NCBI GenBank assembly: GCA_030593785.1
Contig: JAUVGM010000192.1
Span: 1 to 5,280, forward strand
Direction: 5' to 3'
Source: Gammaproteobacteria bacterium
GTDB lineage: Bacteria > Pseudomonadota > Gammaproteobacteria > UBA6429 > Thiohalophilaceae
Length of the DNA: 5,280 bases
The notes beneath the pieces were generated by a model. That model was given only the letters and a program-made list of their open reading frames with translations. It made no database searches and was not told the origin of the DNA. A program made the position numbers and the translations under genes. Below are positions 1 to 5,280 of the stretch, one piece after another. Each line of letters starts with the position of its first letter. Positions within the stretch are counted from its first letter, which is position 1.

Positions 1-436
1 ATGTCATTTTCTTTAATGGCTTAAATACATCTCCATTTGAATTTATAAACCCTGCTTTTTTAGAAATAGCAACGGGTTGTTGTTCAACCACACTCACGCT
101 TAATGTATCTGGCCATACTCGTCTAACAGATGCTTCACTCACCCAGGGTAACTTTTCAACTTCTTCTCTAACACTTTCCACATCAACATTAAAATAACCA
201 CCTGCAACAACACCCGCGACAGCACGGTGTAACATGGCTTCATCAACATTCACAAATGCACCATGTACGCGAATCTTATTCACGGGCAATGTAGATGGGT
301 TGCTTAAATGATCTTGAGCAAAAAATATTACTGCGCAGCCAACAACTACGGGGAGAAACCAATTCATCCAACGATATGATACCGACGGTAGTTCCTTCTT
401 TTTTAAATATGCAGCCTGTCTGGTAGCAGGTGACAT
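1..436 (-). CDS. ftsQ: Cell division protein FtsQ, N-terminal part (3' end cut by window edge)
   Basis: FtsQ is a bitopic inner-membrane divisome protein that binds FtsB/FtsL and helps recruit the septal synthase FtsW-FtsI. Translating from ATG 436-434 gives 145 codons with no stop before the window edge, roughly half of a usual FtsQ. Residues 1-25 are a basic cytoplasmic tail (RQAAYLKKK). Residues 26-40 (WFLPVVVGCAVIFFA) are the single membrane segment. Residues 50-120 form a POTRA domain: it opens with LPVNKIRVHG, continues through YFNVDVESVREEVEKLPWV, and ends with the typical RRVWPDTLSVSVVEQQPVA. The start of the beta domain follows, with NSNGDVFKP at about 132-140. The start is 3 bases after the ddl stop and has a Shine-Dalgarno GAGGTG 6 bases upstream, inside the ddl end. 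Position after ddl is the standard dcw order, with ftsA and ftsZ expected beyond the edge. The identification is sure; only the C-terminus is missing. Confidence 0.95.
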   Translation of the reverse strand, partial: MSPATRQAAYLKKKELPSVSYRWMNWFLPVVVGCAVIFFAQDHLSNPSTLPVNKIRVHGAFVNVDEAMLHRAVAGVVAGGYFNVDVESVREEVEKLPWVSEASVRRVWPDTLSVSVVEQQPVAISKKAGFINSNGDVFKPLKKMT

Positions 437-439
437 TTT

Positions 440-1381
440 TTACACCTCAACTAATGTTTGCGATAAAATATTAAATACAAGCTCACTAAAGGAAAAACCT
501 TTAGCTTTAGCCGCCATTGGAACCAAACTATGACTGGTCATTCCTGGCACGGTATTAATTTCAATAACTGAAGGTTTACCTTCTTCATCACTCATAATAT
601 CCACACGTCCCCAGCCTCTTGCGCCAACAGCATCAAAGGCTGATATTGCTAAACGCTGTAACTGTGATTCCTGTTCCTCACTTAAGCCACATGGACAATG
701 ATATTGAGTATCATCGTCATCATATTTTGCAGCGTAATCATAAAAATCGCGCTTTGTTTCAAGGCGTATAACCGGTAAAGGAGTTCGACCTAATATTGCA
801 ACGGTATATTCTTTACCGTGAACCCATTGCTCTGCGAGTACGGTATCTCCATACTCAGATGCCACTTTCCATGCTTTACCTAAGCCATCTTCCTCATCAA
901 CCTTACTCATACCGATACTGGAACCTTCAAGAGTAGGTTTAACCATAATAGGAAAGCCCAGACTCGCACCGACATAACTCATATCTGTTGTTTCTTCTAA
1001 TTTCATATATGCCGGTGTTGGTAAACCAGAGCCTTGTAATAATTCTTTACAACGTAATTTATCCATTGCTATAGCTGAAGCAAGTACTCCACTCCCGGTA
1101 TAAGGCAGTTGTAAAATTTCAAGTACACTTTGAATCACGCCATCCTCGCCACCAGGACCATGTAAAATAATGAAAACCCGATCAAATTGACCTTTCTTTA
1201 GGTCATCAAAAATTGATTCGCGTTTAACATCAATTTTGTGTGCATCTACTTTCTTTTCTAATAATGCATTTAATACTGCATCACCACTTTTTAATGACAC
1301 TTCACGTTCTGCTGACCAGCCACCCATTAAAACAGCAACTTTTCCTAAATTATTCGCTTGAATGTGTGAAGAGTTATTCAT
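440..1381 (-). CDS. ddlB: D-alanine--D-alanine ligase (DdlB type)
   Basis: This ATP-grasp enzyme of the cytoplasm joins two D-Ala to give the dipeptide that MurF adds to the peptidoglycan precursor. Numbered from ATG 1381, it has 313 residues (E. coli DdlB has 306). The N-terminal domain carries GGWSAEREVSL (20-30, catalytic Glu25) and HGPGGEDG (74-81). The ATP-grasp part has VKPTLEGSSIGMSKV (147-161; Ser154 matches E. coli Ser150) and AAKY (217-220; Lys219/Tyr220 match 215/216). GRVDIM (258-263) carries Arg259 and Asp261. EIN (274-276) supplies the metal ligands, followed by the typical PGMTSHSLVP. The active site is complete. The start is uncertain: tandem ATGs lie at 1384 and 1381, and the frame stays open to a GTG at 1408. 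I prefer 1381 because GGTGAG lies 4 bases upstream. The start overlaps the murB end by 8 bases. Trp22 and Pro76 differ from the Thr and Arg of E. coli. Confidence 0.96.
   Translation of the reverse strand: MNNSSHIQANNLGKVAVLMGGWSAEREVSLKSGDAVLNALLEKKVDAHKIDVKRESIFDDLKKGQFDRVFIILHGPGGEDGVIQSVLEILQLPYTGSGVLASAIAMDKLRCKELLQGSGLPTPAYMKLEETTDMSYVGASLGFPIMVKPTLEGSSIGMSKVDEEDGLGKAWKVASEYGDTVLAEQWVHGKEYTVAILGRTPLPVIRLETKRDFYDYAAKYDDDDTQYHCPCGLSEEQESQLQRLAISAFDAVGARGWGRVDIMSDEEGKPSVIEINTVPGMTSHSLVPMAAKAKGFSFSELVFNILSQTLVEV
443..448 (-). promoter_or_regulatory. Ribosome binding site of ftsQ
   Basis: GAGGTG on the minus strand ends 6 bases before the ftsQ ATG (436-434). It is formed by the last sense codons of ddl (Glu-Val), so ribosomes ending ddl cover the ftsQ initiation site. 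This suggests translational coupling (inference). Confidence 0.75.
486..504. repeat. Perfect 7-bp inverted repeat with 5-nt loop inside the ddl 3' end
   Basis: CTAAAGG and CCTTTAG flank an A5 loop (T5 on the minus, coding strand). On the ddl mRNA this could form a short hairpin about 50 bases before the ftsQ start. It lies in codons for the AKGFSF stretch. It is not followed by a continuous U run, so it is not a standard intrinsic terminator. The stem is mostly A-U and may be chance. The repeat is certain, but any function is speculative. Confidence 0.4.
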
Positions 1382-2267
1382 CATGCTCACCAACAATCTG
1401 TACTTCACGAATCAAATCAACATTATGTTGTTGTAGTACTTTTTCATGTACTGTATTAATCAGTGTTTCAATATCCTTCGCTGTGGCCGTACCAGTATTT
1501 ATAATAAAATTAGCGTGTTTTTCTGAAACACATGCTCCACCGACACAAAAATTCTTTAAACCACAACTTTCAATTAATCTTGCAGCATAATCACCTTCTG
1601 GATTTCTGAAGACTGAACCCGCATTAGGCTGTTGCGTAGGTTGTGTTGCAACACGGCGATTAAGATGATTTTTAATTGTTTGCAAACTTTCTTCTTTATT
1701 ACCTTTTGATAACTTGATTACCGCTGAAACAAACCACTCATATTGTGCATGTTCTTCTTTAGCCTCTACGTGACGATAAGCAATAGAAAATTCTTCTGGC
1801 ATACGTTTATGTATTTCACCCTTCATATTGATCGTTTCGACACTTTCAATAACTTCCCATGTTTCACCACCTACTGCACCGGCATTCATTTTTAATGCAC
1901 CACCAATGGTTCCCGGGATACCGGATAAAAATTCTGCGCCAGTCAAACCTAACTTTGCAGAAAACTTCGCTAACTTTGGACTTGGAACACCTGCCTCCAC
2001 ATAGATATGTGTTTCATCTATGCTCTTAATTTCATTTAAGACGCCACTGGTGCAAATAACGGTGCCGCGAATACCTGCATCTGATACTAGTAAGTTGCTG
2101 CCTAAACCTAACAAAAAAACCGGTTCATTCGCGGGCAAACTTTCAAGATAAGCAGACATATCATTAATATCAGCAGGACGATAAAAACGATCGGCAACAC
2201 CACCTACTCGCCATGATGTATGTCGTGACATAGGCTCATTTTGTAACAGTATGCCTTTATGTGTCAT
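1374..2267 (-). CDS. murB: UDP-N-acetylenolpyruvoylglucosamine reductase MurB (short, type II class)
   Basis: MurB is a cytoplasmic FAD enzyme that uses NADPH to reduce UDP-GlcNAc-enolpyruvate to UDP-MurNAc, the substrate of MurC next door. From ATG 2267 it has 297 residues. The FAD-binding part shows RHTSWRVGG (15-23), GLGSNLLVSD (54-63) and SGIPGTIGGALKMNAGA (115-131). The C-terminal substrate domain has IAYRHV with catalytic-type Tyr164-Arg165, NAGSVFRNP with proton donor Ser218, and REVQIVG with Glu288. The length and the YR and GSVFRNP pattern match the short MurB class found in Bacillus and Thermotoga, not the roughly 340-residue E. coli type. The frame is open to ATG 2294, only 2 bases after the murC stop (306 aa), with another ATG at 2282. 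I chose 2267 because AAAGGA lies 4 bases upstream and the N-terminus then has the usual length before RHTSWRVGG. The function is sure; the start is about 55 % sure. Confidence 0.95.
   Translation of the reverse strand: MTHKGILLQNEPMSRHTSWRVGGVADRFYRPADINDMSAYLESLPANEPVFLLGLGSNLLVSDAGIRGTVICTSGVLNEIKSIDETHIYVEAGVPSPKLAKFSAKLGLTGAEFLSGIPGTIGGALKMNAGAVGGETWEVIESVETINMKGEIHKRMPEEFSIAYRHVEAKEEHAQYEWFVSAVIKLSKGNKEESLQTIKNHLNRRVATQPTQQPNAGSVFRNPEGDYAARLIESCGLKNFCVGGACVSEKHANFIINTGTATAKDIETLINTVHEKVLQQHNVDLIREVQIVGEHDE
1386..1391 (-). promoter_or_regulatory. Ribosome binding site of ddl, deciding the start
   Basis: GGTGAG on the minus strand lies within the last codons of murB. It is 1 base before ATG 1384 and 4 bases before ATG 1381, so the second ATG is the better spaced start. 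A GTG at 1408 would give nine more residues but has no comparable site that I can see. Confidence 0.55.
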
Positions 2268-2271
2268 ATTG

Positions 2272-2277
2272 TCCTTT
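2272..2277 (-). promoter_or_regulatory. Ribosome binding site favouring the inner murB start
   Basis: AAAGGA on the minus strand lies 4 bases before ATG 2267-2265. The outermost ATG (2294) has only AGG at a spacing of one base, and ATG 2282 has a weak GGA seven bases upstream. This is the strongest of the three sites, although the outer ATG would give tighter coupling to murC. Confidence 0.5.
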
Positions 2278-2296
2278 GTCATTGCTAGTTCCATAC

Positions 2297-3739
2297 CTAA
2301 GCAGAGACCAACTCTTCTTTTAATTTACTTGCTGCAACACCAATGCTACCGGCACCTAACGTCAATAAAATATCGCCGTCTTTTAATACACCCTTTAAGG
2401 TCGATGTAAGTTCTTCAATGTGTTCTACAAACACAGGTTCAACCTGGCCACGAGCACGTATTGCTCTGGCAAGACTACGTCCATCTGCTCCAGCTATAAC
2501 TGCTTCACCAGCTGAAAACACTTCTAACAAAACCAAAGCATCAACATTTGAAAGTACCGCAGTAAAATCTTCAAATAAATCACGCGTACGTGTATAACGA
2601 TGCGGTTGGAAAGCAACAACTAAACGTTTCTCTGGCCAACCACTGCGTATCGCTTGTATCGTCGCTTCTACTTCTCTTGGATGATGTCCATAGTCATCAA
2701 TATGCATGACTGTAATATTGGTACCACCAACTTGATAGTCACCATTAATTTGGAAACGTCGACCGATGCCTTCAAACTTCAATAATGCTGTTTGAATAGC
2801 GCTTGCATCTACACCAATTTCATTTGCCACTGCTATTGCCGCTAAAGCATTTAAAACATTATGTTCACCGGGCATATTCAAGGTAATATCAAGCCAGTTG
2901 TGATTACCTTCTTTTGATACAGAGAAAAATGTTTTATTGCCTTCTTGTTTTAAATTACTGGCTTTTATATCCGCATCGTCACTAAAACCGTATGTGATCA
3001 TTGGGCGGTTAATTTGAGGAATAACATTTCTTACTTCATCATCATCAATACATAAAACAGCTAAACCATAAAAAGGAAGGTGATGTAAAAACTCGATAAA
3101 AGTTTGACGTAAAACTTCGAAGTCTCCGCCATATGTTTCCATGTGATCAGCATCAATATTTGTGACTACCGCCATCATGGGCTGTAAGTGCATAAACGAA
3201 GCATCACTTTCATCGGCTTCTGCGACTAAATAATGACTTTCACCCAAACGTGCATTAGTACCTGCACTGTTCAGCCGTCCACCAATCACGAAGGTTGGAT
3301 CAAAATCACCTTCCGCTAAAACACTTGCGACTAAACTTGTTGTTGTTGTTTTGCCATGTGTGCCTGCAACGGCTATTCCGTAACGGAAACGCATTAACTC
3401 TGCTAACATTTCTGCGCGAGGTACAACAGGAACGCGCTTTTCATGCGCAGCAACAACTTCCGGGTTATCTTCTTTTACTGCGGTTGAAACTACGACCACA
3501 TCACAGTTCAATACATTTTCTGCTTCGTGACCTGAATAAATTTTTGCACCAAGCTTTGTTAAACGTTGTGTTACTGCATTTTCATTTAAATCAGATCCAG
3601 AAATGTCATAACCTAAGTTCAACATCACTTCAGCAATGCCACCCATACCAACGCCGCCAATACCCACGAAGTGGATACAACGAATACGTCCCATGCTAGG
3701 CTCATCACGTAACTGCGCTAAATCTAAATTTTTAACCAT
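2297..3739 (-). CDS. murC: UDP-N-acetylmuramate--L-alanine ligase MurC
   Basis: MurC is the first Mur ligase. In the cytoplasm it joins L-Ala to UDP-MurNAc with ATP, forming an acyl phosphate. The 480 residues (E. coli: 491) show the three expected domains. The N-terminal Rossmann domain has HFVGIGGVGMGGIAEVM (23-39) for the UDP substrate. The central ATPase domain has the P-loop GTHGKTTTTS (126-135, Lys130), EADESDASF (174-182) and TNIDADHMETYGG (193-205, His199), followed by MPGEHNVLNALAA (289-301). The C-terminal domain starts near FEGIGRRFQ (322-330) and has DDYGHHPREVEA (348-359), then FQPHRYTRTRD. All key residues are present, with no gap or shift. ATG 3739 overlaps the murG end by 8 bases (ATGGTTAA) and has a strong AGGAG 6 bases upstream. 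The TAG stop is followed closely by murB, which makes its substrate. Confidence 0.98.
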   Translation of the reverse strand: MVKNLDLAQLRDEPSMGRIRCIHFVGIGGVGMGGIAEVMLNLGYDISGSDLNENAVTQRLTKLGAKIYSGHEAENVLNCDVVVVSTAVKEDNPEVVAAHEKRVPVVPRAEMLAELMRFRYGIAVAGTHGKTTTTSLVASVLAEGDFDPTFVIGGRLNSAGTNARLGESHYLVAEADESDASFMHLQPMMAVVTNIDADHMETYGGDFEVLRQTFIEFLHHLPFYGLAVLCIDDDEVRNVIPQINRPMITYGFSDDADIKASNLKQEGNKTFFSVSKEGNHNWLDITLNMPGEHNVLNALAAIAVANEIGVDASAIQTALLKFEGIGRRFQINGDYQVGGTNITVMHIDDYGHHPREVEATIQAIRSGWPEKRLVVAFQPHRYTRTRDLFEDFTAVLSNVDALVLLEVFSAGEAVIAGADGRSLARAIRARGQVEPVFVEHIEELTSTLKGVLKDGDILLTLGAGSIGVAASKLKEELVSA

Positions 3740-4808
3740 GAGAGACTCCTAAACATACTTCTGCAACTTCTTGTGTTGCATTAGGTTTAGCTAACCCACG
3801 TGCCGCTTTTGCCATTTCAATCAACTTCGTTCTGCCTGCTTGTAACAACTCTGTAATAGATTCTTTAAGTTTTGGTATTAATTGTTCCTGTGGAATCAAA
3901 ATTGCTGCATTCACGCTAGTAAGATAAGCAGCATTCGCAGTTTGGTGATCATCAACAGCATGTGGATACGGAACTAATATTGCAGCAACTCCGGCGTTTG
4001 CTAATTCTGAAATAGTAAGTGCGCCTGCTCGACAAATTACTAAGTCTGCCCACTCATACGCTTCTGCCATATCTTCGATAAACTCTGTCACTTTAGCTTC
4101 AACATTAAATTTTTTATAAGTTTTAACTGTTGTATCAAGTTTGTTTTTTCCAGTTTGGTGCCAAACATTTGCTTGTAGCTCATTTGAAAGTTCTGAGAGT
4201 GCTTGCGGTACATTTTCATTTAATGCTTGTGCACCTAAACTTCCACCAATAATTAACAAATGAATATTATCGTCACGCTTAGCCATTCTTTCTTCAGGTT
4301 GAGATATTTCTGAAATATCTTTTCTAATAGGATTACCCATCGTAACAATATTTTTATTTTTAAAGCTATTTGGAAATGCTTGCATCGTTGTTGTTGCTAT
4401 ATAACTTAATACTTTATTGGTTAAACCCGGTACCGCATTTTGTTCATGTAAATATAAAGGCTTGCGTAAAATAAATGCCGCCAGACCACAAGGGCCACTG
4501 ACAAAGCCTCCCATACCTAAAACAGCATCAGGTTTAACTTTAATAAATACTTTAATCACTTGAGCGATGGCTACAACTAACTTTAATGGCACAAATAACA
4601 AGTTCAATAGACCTTTACCACGTAAACCACTAATACTAATAATTTCTAATGGAATACCCGCAGCAGGTACAACTCGATGCTCTAAACCTTTTTCTGTTCC
4701 TACCCATGTTATTTTTATATCTTGATCACGTAAGTAGTCTGCAACAGCAAGAGCAGGATAAACATGACCTCCAGTGCCACCAGCAGCAATCAATATATGC
4801 TTTACCAT
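3732..4808 (-). CDS. murG: Lipid II synthase: UDP-GlcNAc:undecaprenyl-PP-MurNAc-pentapeptide GlcNAc transferase MurG
   Basis: MurG is a peripheral protein on the cytoplasmic side of the inner membrane. It moves GlcNAc from UDP-GlcNAc to lipid I and so makes lipid II, the substrate of FtsW encoded just upstream. The 358 residues form a GT-B fold (GT28 family). The N-terminal acceptor domain has the glycine loop AAGGTGGHVYPALA (8-21, His15), GMGGFVSGP (98-106) and LHEQNAVPGLTN (120-131). A hydrophobic and basic stretch at about 67-92 is the likely membrane contact. The C-terminal UDP-GlcNAc domain has IIGGSLGAQALN (186-197, Ser190), CRAGALTISELA (259-270, Glu268) and the DDHQTANA signature (286-293, Gln289). 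All are as expected, and the length is normal (E. coli: 355). ATG 4808 overlaps the ftsW stop by 7 bases (ATGGTAA) and has AGGTG 4 bases upstream. Confidence 0.98.
   Translation of the reverse strand: MVKHILIAAGGTGGHVYPALAVADYLRDQDIKITWVGTEKGLEHRVVPAAGIPLEIISISGLRGKGLLNLLFVPLKLVVAIAQVIKVFIKVKPDAVLGMGGFVSGPCGLAAFILRKPLYLHEQNAVPGLTNKVLSYIATTTMQAFPNSFKNKNIVTMGNPIRKDISEISQPEERMAKRDDNIHLLIIGGSLGAQALNENVPQALSELSNELQANVWHQTGKNKLDTTVKTYKKFNVEAKVTEFIEDMAEAYEWADLVICRAGALTISELANAGVAAILVPYPHAVDDHQTANAAYLTSVNAAILIPQEQLIPKLKESITELLQAGRTKLIEMAKAARGLAKPNATQEVAEVCLGVSHG
3746..3750 (-). promoter_or_regulatory. Ribosome binding site of murC
   Basis: AGGAG on the minus strand ends 6 bases before the murC ATG (3739-3737) and lies within the last codons of murG. 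It is the strongest Shine-Dalgarno site in the window and fixes the murC start. Confidence 0.85.
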
Positions 4809-5280
4809 GCTGCACCTACCGTAGATTTTTTTCTTTTGCCCTGGCTATTACGATCAAACTGTCGTGTTTCAAAATCGGCACGAAGCAACATTGCAATAAC
4901 TACGCACATAATAATTAAGCTACTACCGCCATAGCTCATGAGAGGTAAGGTCAAACCTTTGGTTGGTAGTACACCCATATTCACGCCAACATTAATAAAG
5001 GCTTGTAAACCTAACCAGATAGCAAGACCGTAAGCGAGAAAAGCAGTGAAAGGTCTTTCACGTTTTTCTGCGCGACGGCCGATCATTAATGCACGTATAA
5101 CGATAAAACAGAAAAGTGCTATTACAATCATGACACTAAATAAACCCAGTTCTTCTGCCAACACAGCAAAAACAAAATCCGTATGTGCTTCTGGAAGATA
5201 AAATAATTTTTGTACACTGGCACCTAAACCAACACCAAACCACTCTCCTCGACCGAAAGCGATTAATGCCTGGGTTAACT
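4802..5280 (-). CDS. ftsW: Septal peptidoglycan glycosyltransferase FtsW, C-terminal part (5' end cut by window edge)
   Basis: FtsW is a SEDS-family polytopic membrane enzyme that polymerises lipid II into septal glycan together with FtsI. The reading frame runs open to the right edge: 158 complete codons from 5278 plus the stop, about 40 % of a usual FtsW. The first visible residues are LTQALIAFGRGEWFGVGLG, then SVQKLFYLPEAHTDFVFAVLAEELG. This is the SEDS extracellular loop, with the catalytic-type Asp in HTDF (fragment residue 34). Three membrane segments follow at about 46-66, 80-97 and 119-133, with the conserved INVGVNMGVLPTKGLTLPLMSYGGSS (95-120) between the last two. The tail is basic (RQFDRNSQGKRKKS), as expected for a cytoplasmic end. 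Starting at the in-frame GTG 5164 would lose the HTDF motif, so it is not the real start. The EAHTDF context and the place before murG point to FtsW, not RodA. Confidence 0.96.
   Translation of the reverse strand, partial: LTQALIAFGRGEWFGVGLGASVQKLFYLPEAHTDFVFAVLAEELGLFSVMIVIALFCFIVIRALMIGRRAEKRERPFTAFLAYGLAIWLGLQAFINVGVNMGVLPTKGLTLPLMSYGGSSLIIMCVVIAMLLRADFETRQFDRNSQGKRKKSTVGAAW
4813..4817 (-). promoter_or_regulatory. Ribosome binding site of murG
   Basis: AGGTG on the minus strand ends 4 bases before the murG ATG (4808-4806), inside the last codons of ftsW. It supports this start and coupling to ftsW translation. Confidence 0.7.

Noticed and set aside
40..66. Possible frameshift in ftsQ at the run of six A (minus strand)
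   Set aside because: A careful recount keeps the frame open through KKAGFINSNGDVFKP, which fits the FtsQ family. There is no shift.
181..250. Direct repeat of CATCAACATT exactly 60 bases apart in ftsQ
   Set aside because: Both copies encode Asn-Val-Asp in the POTRA domain, where the family favours such residues. Only 10 bases are shared, so it is not a real repeat.
590..625. Possible -10 box (TATTAT, minus strand) within ddl as an ftsQ promoter
   Set aside because: No acceptable -35 hexamer is found at 16-18 bases upstream. The AT-rich string is explained by coding for DIMSDE.
1240..1590. Plus-strand open frame of 116 codons across the ddl/murB junction
   Set aside because: It lies antisense to well-supported ddl and murB. 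Its translation is low-complexity (Leu/His/Ser/Cys-rich) with no family resemblance, as expected of a shadow frame.
1643..1654. Perfect 12-bp palindrome GTGTTGCAACAC inside murB
   Set aside because: It could be a dimeric operator by form, but it lies mid-gene in codons for a conserved RVATQP stretch, with no promoter nearby. A single such palindrome is expected by chance now and then.
2343..2597. Plus-strand open frame of 84 codons inside murC
   Set aside because: Antisense to the conserved C-terminal domain of murC. It has no motif and no separate upstream region.
3340..3352. Trinucleotide run (GTT)n in murC
   Set aside because: It encodes the Thr run of the P-loop GTHGKTTTTS, a family constraint and not a slippage or satellite element.
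3295..3699. Plus-strand open frame of 134 codons inside murC
   Set aside because: Antisense to the P-loop and Rossmann regions of murC. The Leu/His/Gln-rich translation is a typical shadow.
4649..4918. Plus-strand open frame of 89 codons over murG and ftsW
   Set aside because: Antisense to the murG N-terminus and ftsW C-terminus, with no recognisable protein features.

Overview
The window is a piece of a division and cell wall (dcw) cluster, read entirely from the minus strand. It looks like a gammaproteobacterium of low GC content (I judge 35-40 % by eye). The protein sequences are close to the gammaproteobacterial forms of MurC, Ddl, FtsW and FtsQ. Finding FtsQ next to Ddl also points to a Gram-negative. 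I cannot name a genus.

In transcription order (right to left) the genes are: the 3' part of ftsW (cut by the right edge), murG, murC, murB, ddl (the ddlB position) and the 5' part of ftsQ (cut by the left edge). There are no intergenic regions of any size. ftsW/murG overlap by 7 bases, murG/murC by 8, and murB/ddl by 8 or more depending on the ddl start. murC and murB are 2 to 29 bases apart depending on the murB start, and ddl and ftsQ are 3 bases apart. I see no terminator and no convincing promoter, so the window should be read as the inside of one long operon. No stretch over 300 bases lacks a gene.

The gene products act together. MurB makes UDP-MurNAc from the enolpyruvyl precursor, and MurC adds L-Ala to it. 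Ddl makes the D-Ala-D-Ala that MurF (not in the window) adds later. MurG turns lipid I into lipid II at the inner face of the membrane. FtsW polymerises lipid II at the septum, and FtsQ is the scaffold that brings FtsB/FtsL and then FtsW/FtsI to the divisome.

The main difference from the E. coli arrangement is a murB of the short class between murC and ddl. All visible catalytic motifs are intact, and I found no frameshift, mobile element, RNA gene or CRISPR array. I see no sign of a new system: this is a normal, well-conserved housekeeping region, and the findings are correspondingly modest.
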